Source: Candidatus Avelusimicrobium pullarium
GTDB taxonomy: Bacteria > Elusimicrobiota > Elusimicrobia > Elusimicrobiales > Elusimicrobiaceae
DNA length: 64,000 bases
Assembly (NCBI GenBank): GCA_944323745.1
Contig: CALUTQ010000002.1
Location: 62,001 to 126,000 of the forward strand
Reading direction: 5' to 3'
In this document: positions 15,846-24,740 of the stretch, one piece after another
How positions within the stretch are numbered: position 1 is the stretch's first letter
Layout of the letters: each line of letters starts with the position of its first letter
Position numbers and translations under genes: made by a program
The notes under the pieces: model-generated
Databases searched by the model: none
Seen by the model: the letters and a program-made list of their open reading frames with translations, nothing else
Told to the model about the DNA's origin: nothing

Positions 15846-18154
15846 AAGTCCTCTTTAAATAAGATGCCGCCCACGCAATTAAAACCGGCCAAGATGAAAA
15901 GCAATACCACCAAAAACGAATAGGCGTTATTGGTTTGCGCGTTGCGGTTGAAATTGTCTATCGGATAACTGACGGCGTAATCCCAGATGGTAAAAGAGGC
16001 TTTGCTGGGACCGCTTAAATAATAGATGCTAAGCAAATGGATAAACAGCGGCCGTTGCTGCGGCGCAATAAAAATGCCCGCATATTGCGTAATGGCATTG
16101 TCCAAAAATTTATATTTGTCCTCGTCAGACAAATAATTAACCGCTTTTGTTTTGGCAAAAGCGCTGAACAGCTGCACCGACGGAATGCCCAGCAGCTCAT
16201 TTTGATTTTCCTGCTGTTGTCTTTGCTCTGCATCCGGTTCTTCCATAGGGATAACTTCCGCTAAGGTAGAAAAGGTGGTTTGCATATGCTGTGCCAAGCC
16301 TGATACGTTATAGCACCAGAAACAGGCTATACAAACCAGCAGACAAAGGGAAGGCAAAATCATAGAATGGGCCGCTTTAAACACCAAATAATAAATGGTC
16401 AAAAGCGCAAACAAGATCGCGCCGCCAAATAAAATTTTGGTGGCAATGCCGGCAAAATCGGGCGTGATGGAAAGGACGGTGGCTTTATAAGACAAGACGG
16501 CCGCCATAAAGACCAATGCCGTGCCCAAAATGCGCTCCGGCCAGGTGCGGTCCAAGCGCCAGCACAAAGAAAGCGTCCAGGCAGCCGCCAACACCAAATA
16601 GCAGAAATAATATTCCGGAGAGAATAAATATTGGCTTACGGCTGACATATCCAAAAACGTAACATCCGGCGTAAACAGGCCCGAAAGATAAGACGCCGCC
16701 GCCAACGCCAGCAGCAGGGCGGTTGTTTTGGAATAGGCTTTTACGGCAGAAATGGCAAAAATACCGGCCACAGCCACTACGGCAAGTGCAATGTAGAGCA
16801 ATTGGCCTTCCGCCATTTTACCTGATAAAACGGGCGAGAGTATATTAGTGATAAACCCGTTGGTATCTGCCACGTAAGCCGAGCATATTTTGCCCAGCCC
16901 GAAGAAAATGTAGGCGCAGCAGGCCGCAAAACACAAGAAAAGCGGCAAAAGCACAAGCAGCTGCAAAAACATTTTTGCGTACTGTTTGGTTTTAATCGTG
17001 GCCATTGCCGACACGGTGGACGGAATGGTAGTCTGGGTTACTTTTTTATTGGTAACCAGTTCCTGCGTGGGGGCCAGCGGCGGTTTAGATTTAGGCGCAT
17101 TGTTTTCCGCCCCCAGGCTGTCCAATTGCGGCATTTGGGTGGTAGACTTGCCCGTAGCGGGTTTTGTCTGGCGGGATGTCACGTTGCGGTAGACGTCTTC
17201 GGCACGCATTTTGCGCAGCGTGTCGGTGCTGTGCTTTTCTTCATTGACGATTTTTAAAGAGCTTTCAATGCCCAAGTCAATGGCGGCACGGCCGTGCATT
17301 GTGCGCACTTTAAGCTGTTCTTCGGCGCGCATTTTGTTGAAATAGGTATAAACCTCTTTGGCGGTTTGAAAACGGTCGTCGGGGTTTTTGCTCATCAACT
17401 TTTGTATGGCTAAAGACAGCCAGCCCGGCAATTCCGGCCGGAGTTTGGACGGATCGGGCACCGGATCGTTGATGTGCTTTTGAATAATGTCAATGGTGTT
17501 TTTGCCGTTGTAGGGAAAGTGCCCCGTCAGCACATAATACATACTGGCACCGATGGAATATAAATCGGCACGGGTATCAATGTCTTTGCCTAAGGCTTGT
17601 TCCGGCGCGATAAAATAAGCAGTGCCGGCCAGCTCGGTCGTTTTGGTGGAGCCTTTTTCTTTGTCTACTTTTTTGGCGATACCAAAGTCCACAATTTTAG
17701 GGCGGCCTTCCGGCGTAATAAGAATATTGGACGGTTTGATGTCTCTGTGGATGATGCCTTTTTCGTGAGCGACGGAAAGACCTTTCAGCACGCCGTCAAA
17801 CAGGTCCAGCACGCGGCCGATGGGCAGCACGCGTTCTTTTTTGAGCATAGCCGAAAGAGTTTGCCCTTCAATAAAGGACATCACGATAAAATAATAGCCT
17901 TGTTCTTTGCCGACGTTGTAAACGTTTACGATGTTGGGGTGATCCAATTCCGCAATAGCGCGGGCTTCCGTCAGAAAAAGGGTGACGGCCTTTTTGTCAT
18001 TGGCAAGGGATGGACTTAAAATCTTAACGCAGACAATGCGGTTAAGCGCTTTGTGGCGCGCTTTAAAAACGGCGCCCATTCCTCCTTCGGCTACTTTTGT
18101 TAAAATCTCACAACCAGAAATTTCTTTGCCTACCAACGATTGGCCGTCCAACAT
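15842..18154 (-). CDS. Hanks-type Ser/Thr protein kinase with polytopic membrane C-terminus
   Basis: A 770-residue membrane kinase. The catalytic domain occupies roughly residues 10-280: glycine loop AEGGMGAVFKA, the Lys in CVKIL, catalytic loop IHRDIKPSNIL, DFG (VDFGIAKK), and APE-like IAPEQALG. A linker with Thr/Ser-rich segments follows, then from about residue 400 a run of eight or more hydrophobic helices (first LQLLVLLPLFLCFAACCAY), and a short polar C-terminus with one last helix. No PASTA repeats are present, so signal input differs from PknB. ATG 18154 is set by AGAGGGG. Overlaps the phosphatase gene by ATGA. Confidence 0.93.
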   Translation of the reverse strand: MLDGQSLVGKEISGCEILTKVAEGGMGAVFKARHKALNRIVCVKILSPSLANDKKAVTLFLTEARAIAELDHPNIVNVYNVGKEQGYYFIVMSFIEGQTLSAMLKKERVLPIGRVLDLFDGVLKGLSVAHEKGIIHRDIKPSNILITPEGRPKIVDFGIAKKVDKEKGSTKTTELAGTAYFIAPEQALGKDIDTRADLYSIGASMYYVLTGHFPYNGKNTIDIIQKHINDPVPDPSKLRPELPGWLSLAIQKLMSKNPDDRFQTAKEVYTYFNKMRAEEQLKVRTMHGRAAIDLGIESSLKIVNEEKHSTDTLRKMRAEDVYRNVTSRQTKPATGKSTTQMPQLDSLGAENNAPKSKPPLAPTQELVTNKKVTQTTIPSTVSAMATIKTKQYAKMFLQLLVLLPLFLCFAACCAYIFFGLGKICSAYVADTNGFITNILSPVLSGKMAEGQLLYIALAVVAVAGIFAISAVKAYSKTTALLLALAAASYLSGLFTPDVTFLDMSAVSQYLFSPEYYFCYLVLAAAWTLSLCWRLDRTWPERILGTALVFMAAVLSYKATVLSITPDFAGIATKILFGGAILFALLTIYYLVFKAAHSMILPSLCLLVCIACFWCYNVSGLAQHMQTTFSTLAEVIPMEEPDAEQRQQQENQNELLGIPSVQLFSAFAKTKAVNYLSDEDKYKFLDNAITQYAGIFIAPQQRPLFIHLLSIYYLSGPSKASFTIWDYAVSYPIDNFNRNAQTNNAYSFLVVLLFILAGFNCVGGILFKEDL

Positions 18155-18312
18155 AGATAACCCCTCTATGATTAGGATAATTGCAGACTGCAATATTTAT
18201 TATACAAAAACTGCTTGCTTTTGCCGTCCACAAACCGTTAGAATATAAACGGGCTAACTTATCATAGCATATTTTTTCCTTTTTATATATGGCCTTTATT
18301 ACAGGAGGGCGT

Positions 18313-18777
18313 ATGGCTGAAAGCAGTTTTGCCGTATTAAACCATATCGGGACGATTGTGCTCGACGAAAGCAGTGAGATCCGTTTTTCCATAGACGCAT
18401 ACCGCGGCTACCGCTATGCTTCTATTCGCAAGTATTTAACTTCCGGCGCGTATACCGGGGCTACCCGGGCCGGCATTACGATGACGGCCGAAATTGTAAA
18501 GGCGGTGGCGCCGCTGCTGGCCAAATTGCCCGACGATCCGGCCCAGCTGACTGATGTGGAACTGGGCAAATTTGCCAAACGGCCCGGAATGTCGGTCATT
18601 GTGCGCATCAGCAGTTTTAAAGGCACGCGCGGGCTGGATTTCCGCCAATGGCAGGAAGACGAAGCCTATAAAGGCTGGACCAAAAAAGGCATTCGTCTGC
18701 CGGTGGAAAAGATAAAAGAAATTAAGGAATTGTTTGCCAAAATGGCGGCGGCTTTGGCCGAAACTCCCATTCAGTGA
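18313..18777 (+). CDS. Double PC4-domain protein (transcriptional coactivator p15-like)
   Basis: A 154-residue protein made of two PC4-like modules. The first (about 10-65) reads IVLDESSEIRFSIDAYRGYRYASIRKYL then a TRAGITMT turn. The second (about 90-150) reads MSVIVRISSFKGTRGLDFRQW then WTKKGIRLPVEKIKEI. PC4 proteins bind single-stranded DNA as dimers; two modules in one chain would give an intramolecular dimer. ATG 18313 is preceded by ACAGGAGGG. It touches the nadE transcript (its stop lies inside the nadE ribosome binding region). Target unknown. Confidence 0.7.
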   Translation: MAESSFAVLNHIGTIVLDESSEIRFSIDAYRGYRYASIRKYLTSGAYTGATRAGITMTAEIVKAVAPLLAKLPDDPAQLTDVELGKFAKRPGMSVIVRISSFKGTRGLDFRQWQEDEAYKGWTKKGIRLPVEKIKEIKELFAKMAAALAETPIQ

Positions 18778-18794
18778 GGAAGAACGTACCGACT

Positions 18795-20708
18795 ATGCAC
18801 CTGGGAATGATAAAAGTAGCGGCGGCCGTACCCGAAGTAAAAGTGGCGGATGTGTCTTTTAATATGCGCCAAACGCTGCAATTAATGCAGCAGGCGGCGG
18901 CACAAAAAGCGGAAATTATTGTATTTCCGGAGCTGGGCCTGACGGGGTATACCTGTGCTGATTTATTCCGCCAAAGCCTGCTTTTGGACCAAGCAGAAGA
19001 AAATTTGCAGATGTTGCTTCGTCAAAGCGCCAAGCTGAACCTTTTGTGCGTGCTGGGTATGCCGCTGCGTGTGGGCAATGCGCTGTATAACTGCGCGGTA
19101 GTATTTCAAAAAGGTGAAATTTTGGGCGTGGTGCCCAAAACCTTTTTGCCCAACTACGGGGAATTTTACGAAAAGAGATGGTTTCATTCAGCTTCCGATG
19201 CGGCCGAGACGGAAATTTGCCTTTCGGGCCGGCGTGTGCCTTTTGGTTCAGATTTGCTTTTTTGCTGCGGAAGCGTCATTTTTGGCGTAGAAATTTGCGA
19301 AGATTTATGGGTGCCGGTTCCCCCTTCCTCTTTGGCTGCTTTGGCCGGTGCAAACTTGATTTTAAACCTTTCGGCCAGTAATGAAGCCGCCGGCAAACAC
19401 ACGTATTTAAAAAGCTTGGTTCTGCAGCAGTCGGCCCGTTGCTGCAGCGGGTATGTGTACGCATCGGCCGGTTATGGGGAGTCCAGCACCGATTTGGTGT
19501 TTGCCGGCAATGCATTTATTGCGGAAAACGGAACCTTGTTGCAAGAGGGGCGGCGTTTTCAAACCTGCCCGCAGCTGGCGATAAGCGAAATTGATATTGA
19601 AAAACTGCAGGCGGAAAGACGCTTCCGCGCCTCTTTTGCCGATGCCCGTACGGCAACGGCTTGGCGCAAAATAGCTTTTTCTTTGACTCAGTCCCCCCGT
19701 TTTAGCTTAACCCGTCCGGTGGCGGCTTATCCGTTTGTTCCCGCCGAGGGCAAACGCAAAGAACGCTGCGAAGAAATTTTGTCCATACAAGCCTTCGGGC
19801 TGGCCCAGCGTCTGCGCCGCAGCGGTGCCCGCACGGCGCTTATCGGCGTATCCGGCGGTTTGGACAGCACCTTGGCTTTGCTGGCTACGGCGCGTGCGTT
19901 TGATTTACTGGGACGCAGCCGTAAGGACATTGTTGGCGTAACGATGCCTTGTTTCGGCACGACGGACCGTACTTATCAAAACGCTTTGGCGCTAATGAAA
20001 GCACTGGGCGTATCGTCCCGCGAGGTGGATATAAAAAAAGCGGTGCTGCAGCATTTGCAAGATTTGCATCATCCGACTCATTTGCATAATGTAACGTATG
20101 AAAATGCCCAGGCGCGCGAACGCACGCAAGTATTAATGGATATGGCCAATCAGTTAAACGGGTTGGTGATAGGCACGGGTGATTTGTCCGAACTGGCTTT
20201 AGGCTGGGCCACCTATAACGGGGATCATATGAGTATGTACGGTATCAATTGCTCCGTACCTAAAACCTTGGTTCGTTATCTGGTGGAATATGCCGCGCAG
20301 GAAACGACGAACAAAAAATTAACGGCTGTTCTGAAAGATATTTTAGCCACGCCCGTCAGTCCGGAGCTGCTCCCCCCGCAGGGCAAAGATATTGCCCAGC
20401 GGACGGAAGATTTGGTCGGACCGTATGCGCTGCACGATTTCTTTTTGTATTACTTTTTGCGCTTTGGGTTTTCCCCCGCCAAAATTTACCGGCTGGCGCG
20501 GCAGGCGTTTGAAGGCCAATATAAACCGGCGGAAATTAAAAAATGGCTGCAGGTGTTTTTAAAACGCTTTTTCGCCCAGCAATTTAAGAGGTCCTGTTTG
20601 CCGGACGGACCTAAAATAGGCTCTGTAAGCCTTTCGCCGCGCGGGGACTGGCGTATGCCTTCCGATGCGGAGGCGGCCCCGTGGAGTGAGGAATGTAAAA
20701 ATTTGTAA
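18795..20708 (+). CDS. nadE: Glutamine-dependent NAD+ synthetase
   Basis: Cytosolic enzyme that makes NAD from deamido-NAD, ATP and glutamine. Residues 1 to about 270 form the nitrilase-type glutaminase domain: FPELGLTGYTCADLF supplies the catalytic Glu, and VEICEDLWVP the nucleophilic Cys. The C-terminal synthetase domain has the SGGLDSTLAL nucleotide loop and GTGDLSELALGWATYNGDH. About 637 residues, normal for the two-domain form. ATG 18795 is chosen because GAGGAAG lies about 13 bases upstream; a GTG at 18774 is possible but overlaps the previous gene. Confidence 0.96.
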   Translation: MHLGMIKVAAAVPEVKVADVSFNMRQTLQLMQQAAAQKAEIIVFPELGLTGYTCADLFRQSLLLDQAEENLQMLLRQSAKLNLLCVLGMPLRVGNALYNCAVVFQKGEILGVVPKTFLPNYGEFYEKRWFHSASDAAETEICLSGRRVPFGSDLLFCCGSVIFGVEICEDLWVPVPPSSLAALAGANLILNLSASNEAAGKHTYLKSLVLQQSARCCSGYVYASAGYGESSTDLVFAGNAFIAENGTLLQEGRRFQTCPQLAISEIDIEKLQAERRFRASFADARTATAWRKIAFSLTQSPRFSLTRPVAAYPFVPAEGKRKERCEEILSIQAFGLAQRLRRSGARTALIGVSGGLDSTLALLATARAFDLLGRSRKDIVGVTMPCFGTTDRTYQNALALMKALGVSSREVDIKKAVLQHLQDLHHPTHLHNVTYENAQARERTQVLMDMANQLNGLVIGTGDLSELALGWATYNGDHMSMYGINCSVPKTLVRYLVEYAAQETTNKKLTAVLKDILATPVSPELLPPQGKDIAQRTEDLVGPYALHDFFLYYFLRFGFSPAKIYRLARQAFEGQYKPAEIKKWLQVFLKRFFAQQFKRSCLPDGPKIGSVSLSPRGDWRMPSDAEAAPWSEECKNL

Positions 20709-20727
20709 AAAAAGGGCTTGTAAAAAG

Positions 20728-20757
20728 TTGACTTAGCAGTTATGCTTAATGTATAGT
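20728..20757 (+). promoter_or_regulatory. Promoter of the secreted Cys-rich protein
   Basis: TTGACT (20728-20733), 18 bases, TATAGT (20752-20757); the start codon follows 33 bases later after GTGAGGTGA. Confidence 0.55.
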
Positions 20758-20790
20758 GAGGTAAATGGGGTTTCCCCTGTGAGGTGACTT

Positions 20791-21708
20791 ATGAAAAAAT
20801 TCCTAATTTGCTGTGCTGTCATATTGTCGGCCACCTGTGTCGGTGCCGAAAATATGAAATTTGTGACGCTGCTTTCGCAGCCGGTCGGCAGTTTTTCCCG
20901 TGTGGAATTGCTGGACCAGACCACTCCGGCGGATATTTTCCACCTGAACTTTTGCAATACGGATGCGGCAGGAGGTACGATTACCCTTTCCAGTTCAGAA
21001 GCCACCCCGGTTGATGTAGATTCTTTGGTGGTTAACCCCAATGCTACGTTAGGCGGGGATGTGGATTATTTCCGTGCAGACAAAGTTTACGTCTATTCAA
21101 ACTTGGGGTTTGAAGGAGGTACACTGTCGGTAGATTTGACGGCGCCTGCCAAAATTTTGGTTGACGATGAATCTAGCCGGGTGGCGGAATTTATCCATAA
21201 TAAGTCCGTGACGATTAAAGCGGCTGATTTTAATACGCTTAACATTTATAACAAAGCCGTTTTGGACACGCCTGCTTCCGGTTCTACGCTCAGCAGCAAT
21301 TTAACTTGGAGAAAAGTACTTGATCTTTCTAAAACACATACTACGGACGATGCCTATTTGCTGACAGATTGGAGCGGTTCTATGACAGTAGATGAACCGG
21401 AGGAAGAAGATGATAGTTGCGTTCCGCTTGACTGCGGCCGTTTTGGTACGTGGGATCCGGTTTCTTGCAAATGCAAACTTAACACGCCCTCTATCGAGTT
21501 GCCAGGTGGTGATGGCGGCAGATATTGCCCTGCGGTGCAATGTAATGAAGGCTATACAAAAGATGAAAATTGCAATTGCATATGTTCGCGGCTGTGCCCG
21601 ATTAACACTACCTTAAATCGCTCAACTTGTACGTGTGTTCCTAACGGTGGTACAATTATTACCCCAGGAATTGGCCGGCTTCCGGTAACAAATATCACAT
21701 TGAATTAA
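20791..21708 (+). CDS. Secreted protein with Cys-rich C-terminal repeats
   Basis: A 305-residue exported protein of unknown function. The signal peptide is about 19 residues (MKKFLICCAVILSATCVGA). The middle (about 25-200) is rich in Thr, Ser, Val and Asp and alternates like beta-strands of an adhesin or beta-helix. After an acidic stretch (EPEEEDD) come three Cys-rich units: CVPLDCGRFGTWDPVSCKCK, CPAVQCNEGYTKDENCNCIC and CPINTTLNRSTCTC, resembling EGF- or trypsin-inhibitor-like loops. No anchor is visible. Own promoter and terminator, so a single-gene unit. Probably a surface or extracellular binding protein; this is inference from composition. Confidence 0.75.
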   Translation: MKKFLICCAVILSATCVGAENMKFVTLLSQPVGSFSRVELLDQTTPADIFHLNFCNTDAAGGTITLSSSEATPVDVDSLVVNPNATLGGDVDYFRADKVYVYSNLGFEGGTLSVDLTAPAKILVDDESSRVAEFIHNKSVTIKAADFNTLNIYNKAVLDTPASGSTLSSNLTWRKVLDLSKTHTTDDAYLLTDWSGSMTVDEPEEEDDSCVPLDCGRFGTWDPVSCKCKLNTPSIELPGGDGGRYCPAVQCNEGYTKDENCNCICSRLCPINTTLNRSTCTCVPNGGTIITPGIGRLPVTNITLN

Positions 21709-21710
21709 AA

Positions 21711-21738
21711 AAACCCCCGCCGAAAGGCGGGGCTTTTT
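21711..21738 (+). terminator. Terminator of the Cys-rich protein gene
   Basis: CCCCGCC, GAAA loop, GGCGGGG (21715-21732), then T-run; two bases after the stop codon. Confidence 0.9.
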
Positions 21739-22079
21739 TATGGCTTTTTACGTGGTTTTACGTACGGAAATATAATGCGGCAAGAACTGAAATACAATTT
21801 CTGTGGGGGCTTAACGGGCGTTTTATACCGTCCCTCGGGTCTGTGGGTGCAGTGGGCAATAAAACCGACCAAGGGGTGTTTGTTGCTGAAAGACGGCCAC
21901 CCTTAAAAACCTGTATTTAGTACGTGCGATTTGTTACCGTATTGGTGCGGGCGGGTGGCGGCAGATTTAAACCAAAATTAAAAAGACATTCTTTCCCGTA
22001 TACGGGCTTGCTCTTTTCTGGGGGTGCTTACGCCAAAAACGGCGTATGTTGTGCCCTGTAGGCTTTTAGCGGTAAAAAT
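21739..22079 (+). other. Long intergenic region with pairing segments, possible RNA
   Basis: About 340 bases without a convincing gene. TATAAT occurs at about 21771. GCCACCC near 21892 can pair with GGGTGGC near 21954, and TACGCC near 22029 with GGCGTA near 22040; a bidirectional terminator closes the region. A 43-codon open frame from an ATG at about 21776 (MRQELKYNFCGGLTGVLYRP...) is too short to trust. I looked for 6S, SRP, RNase P and tmRNA signatures and found none. Confidence 0.3.
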
Positions 22080-22112
22080 AAAAAGGTCTCCCTCTTTCGG
22101 GGAGACCTTTTT
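22080..22112 (-). terminator. Bidirectional terminator after the AsmA gene
   Basis: GGTCTCC (22085-22091) and GGAGACC (22101-22107), flanked by five A and five T. Confidence 0.85.
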
Positions 22113-22127
22113 GCTCAGAAACAACGA

Positions 22128-24320
22128 TTATTTTTCTTCATTACTGCGGCTTTTAAACAAAGAGCCGATGCCTTTTACGACGTTGGCGGCCGTTCCTACG
22201 GTGTCTTTGACGGCGTTAGTGCCTACATCCACGGCATTTTTGCCGACATCCGCTGTTTTGGTTACAGCCGCTTTGGCGGCGCTGCCGGTACCGCTAACGG
22301 CATCTGCAGCCAATTTGCCGTTCAGCAGGTTTTTAACCAAAGAGGTTGTCGTCTTGGCCACGTCCAATTTGCCGGAAGGCTCCGTCATAGTGCCGCCAAT
22401 TTTAAAGACAATCGGCGTTTTAGAATTTAGTACCGTGGCGGATACGCTCATATTCAGCGCTTCCGTGCGGAAATTGATGCTTCCGTCGGCCAGCACATTG
22501 CTGACGGCCGAATCAAAATGCGTTTCTTTTACGCTCATTATGCCGGTGGTAAATACGTACGTACCGGAGGCGGAAGAAATTTTGATTTTGCCTTTATCTT
22601 CCTGATTTTGCGCCGGAAAAATATCTACACCCAACACCGTAGATACTTTTTTGACCAAAGACAGCGGCAACAGCAAAATTTTGACAATACGATTGCCGCG
22701 GACAAATTGGTCCAAGTCCGTAATAGCGCCTTCTTTAAGGGTAAAGGAGGCAGTTCCGTTGGCATTTTTCATCGTGGCGCTGGCCTTTTGCAGGTCGGTG
22801 CTCAGCGTAAAGCCCTGGGTGGTAAAATACGGCACCGTAACGGGGCCCACCGTGATATTAGCCTTTACGTTAAACAAGGTTTCCGGGCCGGAAGGTGCCG
22901 TCAGTGCGGTGCTGCTTTGCTGCTCGGCGGGGGCTGTTTCGGCCCCGAAAGACGGGAAGTTGTCCAGCGTCAGTTTGGCCAAGTCAAAGTTAAACACCAA
23001 GTCCAATACGCCGCTTAAATCTTTATAGGCAAAAGAAGTGGTAAAGTCTTCGTTATTGAGTTTGCCTTTGATGGCGTTGGAGGAAATATCCGCCAACGAT
23101 TTAATAACAATGTTGCCCGTCAGATTAGAGAGCGTGAAGATATCATATTGTACGGTCAAGTTGTTCAGGGCAATGTTTCCTTTTACGTCCTGAGCGTTAT
23201 TTTTGTCCGTTGCGGTCAAGCTGCCGGTGATGCTTCCGCCTATAGAATAGCCGGCCAGCATTTCGGCCATTTGGGCCACTTGCTGCAGGTTTACATTAAT
23301 GTCGGCATTCATATTATAGGTGGGCGCCGTTCCCCCCCAGCCGGCATTGCCGCTGACGGTAATGGCCGAGTCGGAAAGGGACAGTTTGGCCAGCTTAATT
23401 AAAGCGGTAGAATTGGCCAGATTGGCTTCGGCCGAGGCGCTAAAATTAATATCCGGCAGCACAAAAGCCGGCAGGCCCGGCAAAATATCGGCCAGTGCCG
23501 TGTTGGACACGCCGGATACTTTGCCCGTCAAGTCAATTACCGGCGCGTTTAAGTTTTTGGCGCCGCCCTGCGCAGTGAATTTAATGTTTTTGTAGGTCAT
23601 TGACAAGTCATTGACGCTCACTTGCGCTTTATTCATATCCATACCGGCCAAATCGGCCTTTAAAGCCATTTGAAAGGGAATGGTGACGGACAAACCGGTA
23701 GCGTCCTTATAGTCGGTGGTAAAAGACAAAGACACGTCAAAGGGCGTATCCAAATTAAAACCGGTAATTTCCAAATTTAAATTGGTGACGGATGCGTCCA
23801 TCCCGCTCTGCAAATCTTTATAAAAAAGGTTGCAGTTAGTGGCATAAATGCGCTGGGCCATAAGCACAAAGTCAGAAGACGTACTTGTGGCGTTTTCCGT
23901 TTGGGCGGAAGCTTCTTGCGTAGAGGCAGGAATTAAATCGTCAAAATTAAATTTGCCGTCCTGTCCTTTAGTTACATTAAGGTCCAACCCCTCCAAGCCG
24001 ACGGAGCCGATTTCTATGCGTTTTTTAAACAAAGGTTTTAACGCAATTTTGACTACGGCCTTATCCGCCTTGGCAAAGGTGCCGTTAGCGGCAAAGGTGC
24101 CTTGTTCGGAAATGGCAAAATCGTCTAATGTTACGCCGATTAAGTTTAAGGAAACGTCGCTAAACGTTACCTCGCGGTGCAGCGTTTGCTGGGCGTAGTT
24201 TTGCGCCATAGCTTTTAGTTTCTCTGGCGGGAACATGATTTTGAGCGTAATGAGCGCCGCAATCACAAGTACGACGGCTATTGCCGCCAAAACAAGCAGT
24301 ATTTTTAGCAGTTTTTTCAT
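22128..24320 (-). CDS. AsmA-family envelope protein
   Basis: A 730-residue protein with one N-terminal membrane anchor (LLKILLVLAAIAVVLVIAAL) followed by a long periplasmic beta-rich body. The N-terminal part matches AsmA: MFPPEKLKAMAQNYAQQTLHREVTFSDVSLNLIGVTLDDF. The rest repeats strand-turn units with many Asn, Thr and Val, and the C-terminus is a small-residue-rich helix. AsmA/TamB/YhdP proteins are bridge-like lipid transport proteins between inner and outer membrane, which supports a Gram-negative envelope here. Stands alone. Confidence 0.85.
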   Translation of the reverse strand: MKKLLKILLVLAAIAVVLVIAALITLKIMFPPEKLKAMAQNYAQQTLHREVTFSDVSLNLIGVTLDDFAISEQGTFAANGTFAKADKAVVKIALKPLFKKRIEIGSVGLEGLDLNVTKGQDGKFNFDDLIPASTQEASAQTENATSTSSDFVLMAQRIYATNCNLFYKDLQSGMDASVTNLNLEITGFNLDTPFDVSLSFTTDYKDATGLSVTIPFQMALKADLAGMDMNKAQVSVNDLSMTYKNIKFTAQGGAKNLNAPVIDLTGKVSGVSNTALADILPGLPAFVLPDINFSASAEANLANSTALIKLAKLSLSDSAITVSGNAGWGGTAPTYNMNADINVNLQQVAQMAEMLAGYSIGGSITGSLTATDKNNAQDVKGNIALNNLTVQYDIFTLSNLTGNIVIKSLADISSNAIKGKLNNEDFTTSFAYKDLSGVLDLVFNFDLAKLTLDNFPSFGAETAPAEQQSSTALTAPSGPETLFNVKANITVGPVTVPYFTTQGFTLSTDLQKASATMKNANGTASFTLKEGAITDLDQFVRGNRIVKILLLPLSLVKKVSTVLGVDIFPAQNQEDKGKIKISSASGTYVFTTGIMSVKETHFDSAVSNVLADGSINFRTEALNMSVSATVLNSKTPIVFKIGGTMTEPSGKLDVAKTTTSLVKNLLNGKLAADAVSGTGSAAKAAVTKTADVGKNAVDVGTNAVKDTVGTAANVVKGIGSLFKSRSNEEK

Positions 24321-24412
24321 ACTCTAAATTATAGCACTTTGGCGTTTAAAACTGGCAGAAAAGGCGGCGGCATTTTGGGCGGGTTTGGCAGTACGGAGAA
24401 CAGCGCAAATAC

Positions 24413-24435
24413 AAAAACCCCGGCCTACGCCGGGG
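24413..24435 (-). terminator. Terminator of the NptA-YkvA operon
   Basis: CCCCGGC, CTAC loop, GCCGGGG (24418-24435); on the minus strand followed by TTTTTG. Confidence 0.85.
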
Positions 24436-24442
24436 CAAATAA

Positions 24443-24733
24443 TTATTTTTTGTGTTCGTTAATGTCGCCTATGTCTATGACGTTATCTTTGGGCGGGGCC
24501 ACGCTGGCGCGGTATTTGTTTAAATCTTGCTTCAGCATTGCCAGCACCAGGGCCATAAAAGTAATGTCGTCTGTAATGCCCAAAAGCGGCATCACATCGG
24601 GCAAAATATCCACCGGAGAGAGCACATACACCGCACACAAAAGGGCCACCAGTACCGTTTTCCACGGGACGGGGTAGCGGCCTTTTAAGACCGCTACCGT
24701 CATTGAAAAGAAGGTTCTGATGTCTTGCCACAT
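24443..24733 (-). CDS. YkvA-like DUF1232 membrane protein
   Basis: A 96-residue protein with two hydrophobic helices and the DUF1232 signature YVLSPVDILPDVMPLLGITDD, followed by a second helix FMALVLAMLK and a polar tail. Function unknown in the family. It starts seven bases after the stop of the Na/Pi cotransporter gene and shares its terminator, so the two are co-transcribed. Confidence 0.85.
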   Translation of the reverse strand: MWQDIRTFFSMTVAVLKGRYPVPWKTVLVALLCAVYVLSPVDILPDVMPLLGITDDITFMALVLAMLKQDLNKYRASVAPPKDNVIDIGDINEHKK

Positions 24734-24740
24734 AAACGGC

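Noticed and set aside
21776-21907. 43-codon frame (MRQELKYNFCGGLTGVLYRP...)
   Set aside because: Too short to be significant, no ribosome binding site; listed only as part of the intergenic region.
21739-22079. 6S RNA, SRP RNA, RNase P RNA or tmRNA
   Set aside because: None of the signature sequences (for example the RNase P GAGGAAAGTCCGGGC or the SRP GGTCAGG) is present.
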